DNA of 49,658 bases from Rhodobacterales bacterium 32-67-9 (GTDB lineage: Bacteria; Pseudomonadota; Alphaproteobacteria; Rhodobacterales; Rhodobacteraceae). The position numbers and the translations under genes were made by a program. The notes beneath the pieces are model-generated. The model was not told the origin of the DNA. It searched no databases and worked only from the letters and a program-made list of their open reading frames with translations. Within the stretch, counting starts at the first letter, position 1, and each line of letters begins with the position of its first letter. Location of the stretch: positions 1 to 49,658 of the forward strand of contig NCEA01000026.1 of the NCBI GenBank assembly GCA_002280515.1. Direction: 5' to 3'. This document shows, piece by piece, positions 42,798-49,658 of the stretch.

Positions 42798-42828
42798 TTT
42801 CCCGGGGCTCAGGATCCGATGCGCCCCG

Positions 42829-44607
42829 TCACTCCTTCGGAATGACGCGGAGCCTCAGTTCACGAAGCTGTTCGTTCATCGGCTCGGACGGTGCGCCCAT
42901 CATCAGGTCCTCGGCCCGCTGGTTCATCGGGAACATGATGACCTCGCGGATGTTCTGCTCGTCGGCCAGCAGCATCACGATGCGGTCGATGCCGGCCGCG
43001 CAGCCGCCGTGCGGGGGGGCGCCGTACTTGAACGCCTTGACCATGCCGCCGAAGCGCTTCTCGACCTCTTCCTTGCCATAACCGGCAAGTTCGAAGGCCT
43101 TGAACATGATCTCCGGCTTGTGGTTGCGGATCGCGCCCGAGACAAGCTCATAGCCGTTGCAGGCAAGGTCGTACTGGTAACCGAGCACCTTCAGCGGGTC
43201 GCCGTTCAGCGCCTCCATCCCGCCCTGCGGCATCGAGAACGGGTTGTGCGAAAAGTCGATCTTGCCCTCGTCGTCCTTCTCGTACATCGGGAAATCGACG
43301 ATCCAGGCGAAGCGGAAGGCGTTCTCTTCGGTCAGCCCCAACTCGCGCCCGATCTCGTTCCGCGCCCGCCCGGCGACGGATTCGAACTGATCCGGCCGGC
43401 CACCGAGGAAGAAGGCCGCGTCGCCCTTGTTGAGCTTCAACTGCTGGCGGATCGCCTCGGTGCGCTCGGGCCCGATGTTCTTGGCAAGCGGCCCGGCCGC
43501 CTCCATGCCCGACCCGTCCTCGGCCTCGCGCCAGAAGATATAGCCCATCCCCGGCAGGCCCTGGGCTTGCGCGAAGGCGTTCATCCGGTCGCAGAACTTG
43601 CGGCTGCCGCCGCCCGGCGCCGGGATGGCGCGGATCTCGGTGCCCTCGTTCTCCAGCAGTTTCGCGAAGATCGCGAAGCCGGAGCCTGCGAAATGTTCGC
43701 TGACGCGTTGCATCTTGATCGGGTTCCGGAGGTCCGGCTTGTCGGTCCCGTACCAGAGCGCGGAATCGGCATAGGAAATCCGCGGCCAGACCGCGTCGAC
43801 CTTATGGCCGCCGCCGAACTCCTCGAAGATGCCCTGGATCACCGGCTGGATCGCGGTGAAGACATCCTCCTGCTCGACGAACGACATCTCGAGGTCGAGC
43901 TGGTAGAAATCGGTGGGCGAGCGGTCGGCGCGCGGGTCCTCGTCGCGAAAGCAGGGCGCGATCTGGAAATAGCGGTCGAAGCCCGCCACCATGATCAGCT
44001 GCTTGAACTGCTGCGGCGCCTGCGGCAGGGCGTAGAACTTGCCCGGATGCAGACGCGACGGCACGAGGAAGTCGCGCGCGCCCTCGGGGCTCGACGCGGT
44101 GATGATCGGGGTCTGGAACTCGGTGAAGCCCGCGTCCCACATCCGGTTGCGGATCGAGCGCACGACGTTCGAGCGCAGCATCATATTCTGATGCAGCCCC
44201 TCGCGGCGCAGGTCGAGGAAGCGGTAGGTGAGCCGCGTCTCCTCCGGGTAGTCCTGCTCGCCGAAGACCGGCAGCGGCAGTTCCTCGGCCGGGCCGAGCA
44301 CTTCGAGATCGGTGACGTAGACCTCGATCTCGCCGGTCGGGATCTTCGGGTTGACCAGCGCCGAATCGCGCGCCTTGACCCGGCCGTCGACCCGCACCAC
44401 CGTCTCGGCCCGCAGCTTTTCGATGGCGGCGAAGGCCGGACTGTCGCTGTCGGCCAGCACCTGGGTCATGCCGTAATGATCGCGCAGGTCAATGAAGAGC
44501 ACCCCGCCGTGATCGCGCACCCGGTGCACCCAACCCGAGAGCCGCACGGTCGCGCCGGCATGGGACTTGTTCAGATCGGCGCAGGTATGGCTGCGATAGG
44601 CGTGCAT
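42829..44607 (-). CDS. aspS: Aspartyl-tRNA synthetase
   Basis: 592 residues, the full bacterial-type length. N-terminal OB-fold ([31 protein letters not shown]), then class II catalytic core: motif 1 near [20 protein letters not shown], motif 2 [24 protein letters not shown], motif 3 [22 protein letters not shown], with the bacterial GAD insertion (about 300-400). It charges tRNA-Asp; alphaproteobacterial enzymes of this type are often non-discriminating when GatCAB is used, which cannot be judged here. Confidence 0.96.
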   Translation of the reverse strand: MHAYRSHTCADLNKSHAGATVRLSGWVHRVRDHGGVLFIDLRDHYGMTQVLADSDSPAFAAIEKLRAETVVRVDGRVKARDSALVNPKIPTGEIEVYVTDLEVLGPAEELPLPVFGEQDYPEETRLTYRFLDLRREGLHQNMMLRSNVVRSIRNRMWDAGFTEFQTPIITASSPEGARDFLVPSRLHPGKFYALPQAPQQFKQLIMVAGFDRYFQIAPCFRDEDPRADRSPTDFYQLDLEMSFVEQEDVFTAIQPVIQGIFEEFGGGHKVDAVWPRISYADSALWYGTDKPDLRNPIKMQRVSEHFAGSGFAIFAKLLENEGTEIRAIPAPGGGSRKFCDRMNAFAQAQGLPGMGYIFWREAEDGSGMEAAGPLAKNIGPERTEAIRQQLKLNKGDAAFFLGGRPDQFESVAGRARNEIGRELGLTEENAFRFAWIVDFPMYEKDDEGKIDFSHNPFSMPQGGMEALNGDPLKVLGYQYDLACNGYELVSGAIRNHKPEIMFKAFELAGYGKEEVEKRFGGMVKAFKYGAPPHGGCAAGIDRIVMLLADEQNIREVIMFPMNQRAEDLMMGAPSEPMNEQLRELRLRVIPKE

Positions 44608-44748
44608 CCTCGTCCCCTTTCAAGAGGCGGTAACGGTGGTTCGCGCCGATACACCCCGGGACGGGGATGAAGTCAAGGGCAAGCGCCCGCCGGGCTTTTC
44701 AAACGCTCTCCGCGCGGTTAGCGTCGCAACGCGACGAAGGATACCGCG

Positions 44749-46035
44749 ATGCGTCAGACCGCACTCCCCCGACACCAGACCGCATTTTCATCCCAGAGCG
44801 ACCTCAGGCTTTCGGTCGCCTTTCTGGCCTTCTGGGTCGCGGTCGCGCTTTGGCAGCAATGGGGGCATTGGGCCGAGGATCTTTCGGCGGTGTATATCGC
44901 CGGCTGGCTCTGGCAGAATGGCCAGCCGGATCTCATCTACGCCGCCCCCCCCGCCTTCTTCGGCGGGGCGGCCGAAAGCTGGACGCCGGCGCTGGAGGCG
45001 CTGGGGATCGCCGACCGCACGATCTTTCCCTATGTCTACCCTCCGCTCTGGGCGGTGCTCATCGCACCGCTGACGACAATTCTCGGGCCACAGGGGTTCG
45101 CCAATGCCGTCGCCCTGATCCAGATCCCGATGCTCGCGGCCTCCGTCCTGCTCGCCGCGCGACTGGTGAAGCCAAACGGCATGCCGCTTTTCCTGTGGAC
45201 CCTGATCGGCATCCTCGTGCTGGCCCTCAGCGTGCAGTCCTATCTGGCGCTCCAGCACAATCAGCCGACGATCACCGCGGGCTTCCTCATCCTTCTCTCG
45301 TTCGAACGGCTGGGCGCCGGACGGCCCGTGGCCGCCGGTGCCGCACTGGCATTCGCCGCCGCGATCAAACTGTCGCCAGCGGCGTTCGCGCTGATCTTTC
45401 TGGTCGACCGGCAAACCAGGGCGGCGGCGTCCTTCGCGATCATCGGAGGCGCGCTTGGCCTGTTGTCGATCCTTCTTGCCGGCTGGCCCGCCCATGTCGA
45501 TTTCCTCACGAGCCTCGATCGCGTCGCGGGTGTGGCCTACCTCATCGCGATCAACGTCTCGCTGAAGCCGGCGCTTCTTGCGGCGGGGGCGGCCCTCGGG
45601 CTCCTTCCGGCCGTCGATCCTGCGATCAAGCGCTTCGTCTTTGGCGATCTTCCCGGCTGGATCGGACCGGCCCTGTCGATCGCCGCAATCGCGCTCCTTC
45701 TGGGCTTCGGCCGGGTACTCGCCCCGCTTGACGGACGCTTGCGCCGTGGCATCGGGGTTTTCGCCTGCTCCCTGATCCTCGCGCTCTTCGGCCCGCTTGG
45801 CTGGCTGCATTATTACCTGCTGCCGATGCTGCTCCTGCCCGGACTCCCGGGACTTTTGCCGCGTGGCCCCGCCCTCGCCCTCATGGCCCCGATCGCCGTG
45901 CTGTCGCTCACCCAGGCCATGGCCTTCATCGACTTCCTGCCCTGGCCCATCGCCAACTACACCTGGATCATGTGCGCGGCCTGGCTTGCCGTCCTCGCCG
46001 GGCTTTACGCGGCCGCCCTGCGCGCCGCGCCCTGA
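44749..46035 (+). CDS. GT87/DUF2029-like membrane glycosyltransferase
   Basis: 428 residues with about ten transmembrane helices. An acidic residue pair in the first extracytoplasmic loop (WAEDLSAVYIAGWLW) and the FPYVYPPLWAVLIAPL block are typical of polyprenyl-phosphate-mannose-dependent GT87 (DUF2029) enzymes, which add mannose on the outer face of the inner membrane. The FAAAIKLSPAAFALIFL stretch is a family hallmark. The acceptor is unknown. It lies 67 nt before carB. Confidence 0.78.
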   Translation: MRQTALPRHQTAFSSQSDLRLSVAFLAFWVAVALWQQWGHWAEDLSAVYIAGWLWQNGQPDLIYAAPPAFFGGAAESWTPALEALGIADRTIFPYVYPPLWAVLIAPLTTILGPQGFANAVALIQIPMLAASVLLAARLVKPNGMPLFLWTLIGILVLALSVQSYLALQHNQPTITAGFLILLSFERLGAGRPVAAGAALAFAAAIKLSPAAFALIFLVDRQTRAAASFAIIGGALGLLSILLAGWPAHVDFLTSLDRVAGVAYLIAINVSLKPALLAAGAALGLLPAVDPAIKRFVFGDLPGWIGPALSIAAIALLLGFGRVLAPLDGRLRRGIGVFACSLILALFGPLGWLHYYLLPMLLLPGLPGLLPRGPALALMAPIAVLSLTQAMAFIDFLPWPIANYTWIMCAAWLAVLAGLYAAALRAAP

Positions 46036-46102
46036 TCCGCCCTTGCACCCCGGCCCGTCTTGACTATAACCCCGTTCAATTTGCGCAAGGGGGTCCGGGG
46101 TC

Positions 46103-49100
46103 ATGCCGAAAAGAACCGATATCAAGTCGATCATGATCATCGGAGCCGGCCCCATCGTCATCGGACAGGCCTGCGAGTTCGACTATTCCGGCGCCCAGGC
46201 CTGCAAGGCTTTGCGCGAGGAAGGCTACCGGGTCATCCTGGTGAACTCCAACCCCGCGACGATCATGACCGACCCCGGCATGGCAGACGCCACCTATATC
46301 GAGCCGATCACCCCCGAGATCGTCGCCAAGATCATCGAGAAGGAACGCCCCGACGCGCTCCTGCCGACGATGGGCGGGCAGACCGGCCTCAACACCTCTC
46401 TGGCGCTGGCCGACATGGGCGTTCTCGACAAGTTTAACGTTGAACTGATTGGCGCAAACCGCCAGGCCATTGAAATGGCCGAGGATCGCAAGCTCTTCCG
46501 CGAGGCGATGGACCGGATCGGGCTGGAAAACCCCAAGGCCACCATCATCGCCGCGCCGAAGAAGGACAACGGCCGCTACGACATCAACGCCGGCGTCGCC
46601 GAGGCGATGGAGGCCCTGGAAGAGATCGGCCTGCCCGCGATCATCCGCCCCGCCTTTACCCTCGGCGGCACCGGCGGCGGCGTCGCCTACAACCGGGATG
46701 ATTACGAGCGCATCTGCCGCTCCGGCCTCGACGCCTCGCCGATGGCGCAGATCCTCGTCGACGAGTCGCTCCTCGGCTGGAAGGAGTTCGAGATGGAGGT
46801 GGTCCGCGACAAGGCGGACAACGCGATCATCGTCTGCGCCATCGAGAACGTCGATCCGATGGGCGTCCATACCGGCGATTCGATCACCGTGGCCCCGGCG
46901 CTGACGCTGACCGACAAGGAATACCAGATCATGCGCAACGGCTCGATCGCCGTGCTGCGCGAGATCGGGGTGGAAACCGGCGGCTCCAACGTGCAGTGGG
47001 CGATCAACCCGGCCGACGGCCGCATGGTGGTGATCGAGATGAACCCGCGCGTCTCGCGCTCCTCGGCGCTGGCGTCGAAGGCCACCGGCTTTCCCATCGC
47101 CAAGATCGCCGCCAAGCTCGCCATAGGCTACACGCTCGACGAGCTCGACAACGATATCACCAAGGTGACCCCGGCGAGCTTCGAGCCGACCATCGACTAT
47201 GTCGTCACCAAGATCCCGCGCTTCGCCTTCGAGAAGTTCCCGGGCTCCAAGGCGGAGCTTACCACCGCGATGAAATCGGTGGGCGAGGCGATGGCCGTCG
47301 GCCGCACCATCCACGAGTCCCTGCAAAAGGCGCTCGCCTCGATGGAGACCGGCCTGACCGGCTTTGACGAGATCGCCATCGAGGGTGCGCCCGAACGCTC
47401 GGCGGTGATCCGCGCGATTTCCGCCCAGACGCCGGACCGCATCCGGCTCATCGCGCAGGCGATGCGCCACGGGCTTACGGATGACGAAATCCAACATGCG
47501 ACGGCCTTCGACCCGTGGTTCCTTGCCCGGATTCGCGAAATAATCGAACAAGAGGCCGAGATCCGCAAAACCGGCCTTCCGGTCACCGAAGACGGTCTGC
47601 GCCGGCTCAAGATGATGGGCTTCACCGATGCGCGGCTGGCCAATCTCACCGGGCGCGACGAAGGCCAGGTCCGCCGCGCGCGCCTGCGGCTCGGCGTGCG
47701 GGCGGTCTTCAAGCGCATCGACACCTGCGGCGCCGAGTTCGAGGCGCAGACGCCCTACATGTATTCGACCTACGAGGCCCCGGCGATGGGCGATGTCGAA
47801 TGCGAGGCGCGGCCGACCAACGCGAAGAAGGTCGTCATCCTCGGCGGCGGCCCGAACCGCATCGGCCAGGGGATCGAGTTCGACTACTGCTGCTGCCACG
47901 CCTGTTTCGCGCTGACCGATGCCGGCTATGAGACGATCATGGTCAACTGCAACCCGGAAACGGTCTCGACCGACTACGACACCTCCGACCGGCTCTATTT
48001 CGAGCCGCTGACGCTGGAACACGTCCTCGAAATCCTGCGGGTGGAACAGGAAAACGGCACGCTTCACGGCGTCATCGTCCAGTTCGGCGGCCAGACGCCG
48101 CTGAAGCTCGCCCAGGCGCTGAAGGACGAGGGCATCCCGATCCTCGGCACCACGCCCGACGCCATCGACCTCGCCGAGGACCGCGAGCGGTTCCAGCAGC
48201 TTCTGCAACGGCTCGGCCTCCGCCAGCCGGTCAACGGCATCGCCTCGTCCGACGAGCAGGCCTTCGCCATCGCCGACCGCGTCGGCTTCCCGCTGGTGAT
48301 CCGCCCCTCCTACGTCCTCGGCGGCCGCGCGATGGAGATCGTGCGCGACATGGACCACCTCCGGCGCTACATCACCCACGCCGTCGACGTCTCCGGCAAG
48401 AACCCGGTCCTCTTGGACAGCTACCTTTCGGGCGCGATCGAGGTCGATGTCGATGCGCTTTCCGACGGCAGCAATGTCCACGTCGCCGGCATCATGGAAC
48501 ATATCGAGGAGGCGGGCGTGCATTCCGGCGACAGCGCCTGCTGCCTGCCGCCGCATTCGCTGACCCCCGAGACGGTGGAGGAGCTGAAGCGCCAGACCGT
48601 CGCGATGGCCCTCGCGCTCGAGGTCAAGGGCCTGATGAACGTCCAGTTCGCGATCAAGGACGGCGAGATCTACGTGCTTGAGGTCAACCCCCGCGCCTCC
48701 CGCACCGTGCCCTTCGTCGCCAAGGCCACGGACTCAGCGATTGCCTCCATCGCCGCCCGCCTCATGGCCGGGGAGCCCCTGTCGAACTTCCCGCTCCGCG
48801 CCCCCTATGCGCAAGGCGTCGGCCCCGACACCGACCTTCCTTACGCCGATCCGATGACGCTGGCCGATCCGATCATGCCGTGGTTCTCGGTGAAGGAGGC
48901 GGTGATGCCCTTCGCCCGCTTCCCTGGCGTCGACACGATCCTGGGGCCCGAGATGCGCTCGACCGGAGAGGTCATGGGCTGGGACCGCACCTTCGCGCTC
49001 GCCTTCCTCAAGGCGCAGATGGGGGCCGGCACCCACCTGCCCGAGGCCGGCCGGGTCTTCATCTCGATCAAGGACATGGACAAGACGCCCGAGATGGCCG

Positions 49101-49444
49101 AGGCCGCCCGCGACCTGCGTGCCATGGGCTTCGACCTCATCGCCACCCGCGGCACCGCCGCCTTCCTCACCGAAAACGGGATCGAGGCCGAGACCGTGAA
49201 CAAGGTCTACGAGGGTCGGCAGGAGGGCAAGCTGCACATCGTCGACCGGCTGAAGAACGGCGAGATCGTCCTTCTCTTCAACACCACCGAGGGCCAGCAG
49301 GCCATCGACGACAGCCGCTCGATCCGAGCCGTGGCGCTTTACGACAAGATCCCCTACTTCACCACGGCAGCGGCGAGCGTCGCGGCGGTGCAGGCGATGA
49401 AGGCGCGCGGCGAGGGGATCGGGGTTCGCACTCTCCAAGGCTGA
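46103..49444 (+). CDS. carB: Carbamoyl-phosphate synthase large subunit
   Basis: 1113 residues, two homologous ATP-grasp halves. The first begins [21 protein letters not shown] near residue 11, the second [20 protein letters not shown] near 577; ATP-binding loops ([14 protein letters not shown] and the matching second-half [12 protein letters not shown]) are present. The last about 150 residues are the MGS-like allosteric domain. It makes carbamoyl phosphate from bicarbonate, ATP and ammonia for pyrimidines and arginine; the carA partner is not in the window. Start follows AAGGGGG. A hairpin terminator lies 45 nt after the stop. Confidence 0.97.
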   Translation: MPKRTDIKSIMIIGAGPIVIGQACEFDYSGAQACKALREEGYRVILVNSNPATIMTDPGMADATYIEPITPEIVAKIIEKERPDALLPTMGGQTGLNTSLALADMGVLDKFNVELIGANRQAIEMAEDRKLFREAMDRIGLENPKATIIAAPKKDNGRYDINAGVAEAMEALEEIGLPAIIRPAFTLGGTGGGVAYNRDDYERICRSGLDASPMAQILVDESLLGWKEFEMEVVRDKADNAIIVCAIENVDPMGVHTGDSITVAPALTLTDKEYQIMRNGSIAVLREIGVETGGSNVQWAINPADGRMVVIEMNPRVSRSSALASKATGFPIAKIAAKLAIGYTLDELDNDITKVTPASFEPTIDYVVTKIPRFAFEKFPGSKAELTTAMKSVGEAMAVGRTIHESLQKALASMETGLTGFDEIAIEGAPERSAVIRAISAQTPDRIRLIAQAMRHGLTDDEIQHATAFDPWFLARIREIIEQEAEIRKTGLPVTEDGLRRLKMMGFTDARLANLTGRDEGQVRRARLRLGVRAVFKRIDTCGAEFEAQTPYMYSTYEAPAMGDVECEARPTNAKKVVILGGGPNRIGQGIEFDYCCCHACFALTDAGYETIMVNCNPETVSTDYDTSDRLYFEPLTLEHVLEILRVEQENGTLHGVIVQFGGQTPLKLAQALKDEGIPILGTTPDAIDLAEDRERFQQLLQRLGLRQPVNGIASSDEQAFAIADRVGFPLVIRPSYVLGGRAMEIVRDMDHLRRYITHAVDVSGKNPVLLDSYLSGAIEVDVDALSDGSNVHVAGIMEHIEEAGVHSGDSACCLPPHSLTPETVEELKRQTVAMALALEVKGLMNVQFAIKDGEIYVLEVNPRASRTVPFVAKATDSAIASIAARLMAGEPLSNFPLRAPYAQGVGPDTDLPYADPMTLADPIMPWFSVKEAVMPFARFPGVDTILGPEMRSTGEVMGWDRTFALAFLKAQMGAGTHLPEAGRVFISIKDMDKTPEMAEAARDLRAMGFDLIATRGTAAFLTENGIEAETVNKVYEGRQEGKLHIVDRLKNGEIVLLFNTTEGQQAIDDSRSIRAVALYDKIPYFTTAAASVAAVQAMKARGEGIGVRTLQG

Positions 49445-49489
49445 CCTGTCCACAGCCCGAACGCACAGATTTCAAGCGGAACAGAGGGT

Positions 49490-49548
49490 AGCGCCCGAAC
49501 CGAGGGGTGGGCGAGAAGCGCCCGCCCCGTGGGGGCGGTTCGGGCGCT
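49490..49548 (+). terminator. Long nested hairpin downstream of carB
   Basis: AGCGCCCGAACCG (49490-49502) is the exact complement of CGGTTCGGGCGCT (49536-49548), 13 bp. Inside, GGGGTGGGCG and CGCCCGCCCC pair around AGAA with one wobble, giving a nested stem. No T run follows, so a rho-assisted or processing role is possible. Confidence 0.65.
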
Positions 49549-49560
49549 GCCCGGTCCGCT

Positions 49561-49658
49561 AGGCCGTGTTGACAAAAGGGATTCACAGGGCGGGCTGAAC
49601 GTGATTCAAACTGGTATCTGCAATGGAGACCAGCTTGGCACGAGACCTGATGTCGGAC
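49561..49658 (+). mobile_element. Left end of IS5-family (IS427-type) insertion sequence, truncated by window edge
   Basis: After CTAG (49559-49562) begins GGCCGTGTTGACAAAAGG, which matches the terminal inverted repeat of IS5/IS427-group elements common in Rhodobacteraceae; a TA/CTAG target is typical. A transposase start follows 60 nt later. Only the left end is in the window, so completeness is unknown. It inserted just after the carB terminator hairpin. Confidence 0.75.
49623..49658 (+). CDS. IS5-family transposase, N-terminal fragment (runs off window)
   Basis: Twelve codons from ATG 49623 read METSLARDLMSD, resembling the ARDLMSDxEWxFF N-terminus of IS5-family transposases. Only the start is visible, so function and integrity beyond the edge cannot be judged. 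Confidence 0.5.
   Translation, partial: METSLARDLMSD

Noticed and set aside
46076-48556. 826-codon open frame antisense to carB
   Set aside because: CarB is intact and highly conserved; the antisense frame is a codon-bias artefact.

Overview
High-GC, densely packed DNA with GTG/TTG starts and many stop/start overlaps. Gene content and order are typical of an alphaproteobacterium of the Rhodobacteraceae: TRAP transporters, DUF3572 beside pleD, ECF sigma/EF-hand cluster, DUF983-NUDIX, mce-DUF1467, and hpd with an Lrp-type regulator. It reads as ordinary chromosome. The only clear mobile DNA is the left end of an IS5-type element at the right edge. No tRNA, rRNA or CRISPR array was seen.

Layout. 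(1) 86-7689: a plus-strand catabolic/transport operon (TPP-dependent enzyme, DadA-like FAD oxidoreductase, three-gene TRAP transporter, TauE/SafE permease, BASS-like permease) behind a TCTGTATACAGA palindrome. (2) 7709-9336: a diguanylate cyclase with an N-terminal H-NOX-associated (HNOBA) domain, overlapping an H-NOX gene that has lost the heme-ligating His and the YxSxR motif. (3) 9412-11785: MttB-family methyltransferase and HAD phosphatase. (4) 11858-15773: DUF3572, a pleD interrupted inside GGEEF, and a metal/envelope-stress type cluster (EF-hand protein, ECF sigma, probable anti-sigma, Spy/CpxP-like sensor with a broken N-terminus). (5) 15950-20241: DUF983, NUDIX, then EamA/desaturase/DUF2061 divergent from an XRE regulator.

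(6) 20728-28599: a divergent cluster resembling ectoine catabolism. Lrp regulator, aldehyde dehydrogenase and class III aminotransferase face an M24 ectoine-hydrolase-like enzyme, an M20 deacetylase, an EamA transporter and a GntR regulator. A TTGTATACAA palindrome precedes the M24 gene. The M20 enzyme stands where most ectoine clusters carry an AstE/AspA-type deacetylase. (7) 28675-36472: GT-A-like glycosyltransferase, HtrA-type protease, a frameshifted small lipoprotein, MetY, SIMPL protein, and an 895-residue protein that looks like a GspL-like domain, a membrane anchor, a long Pro/Ala linker and a GspC/PilP-like domain. (8) 36469-49444: hpd/Lrp with palindromes between, CPA2 antiporter, mce-DUF1467, response regulator, GNAT, a 42-residue membrane protein, aspS, a GT87-type protein and carB.

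Three genes (pleD, the heavy-metal sensor, the small lipoprotein) carry disruptive indels. Read-level confirmation is needed to separate real decay from assembly error. The best candidates for new biology are the apparently heme-free H-NOX paired with an intact cyclase, the variant ectoine-type cluster, and the GspL/GspC-like fusion. All functions are inferred from sequence patterns; no database search was run.
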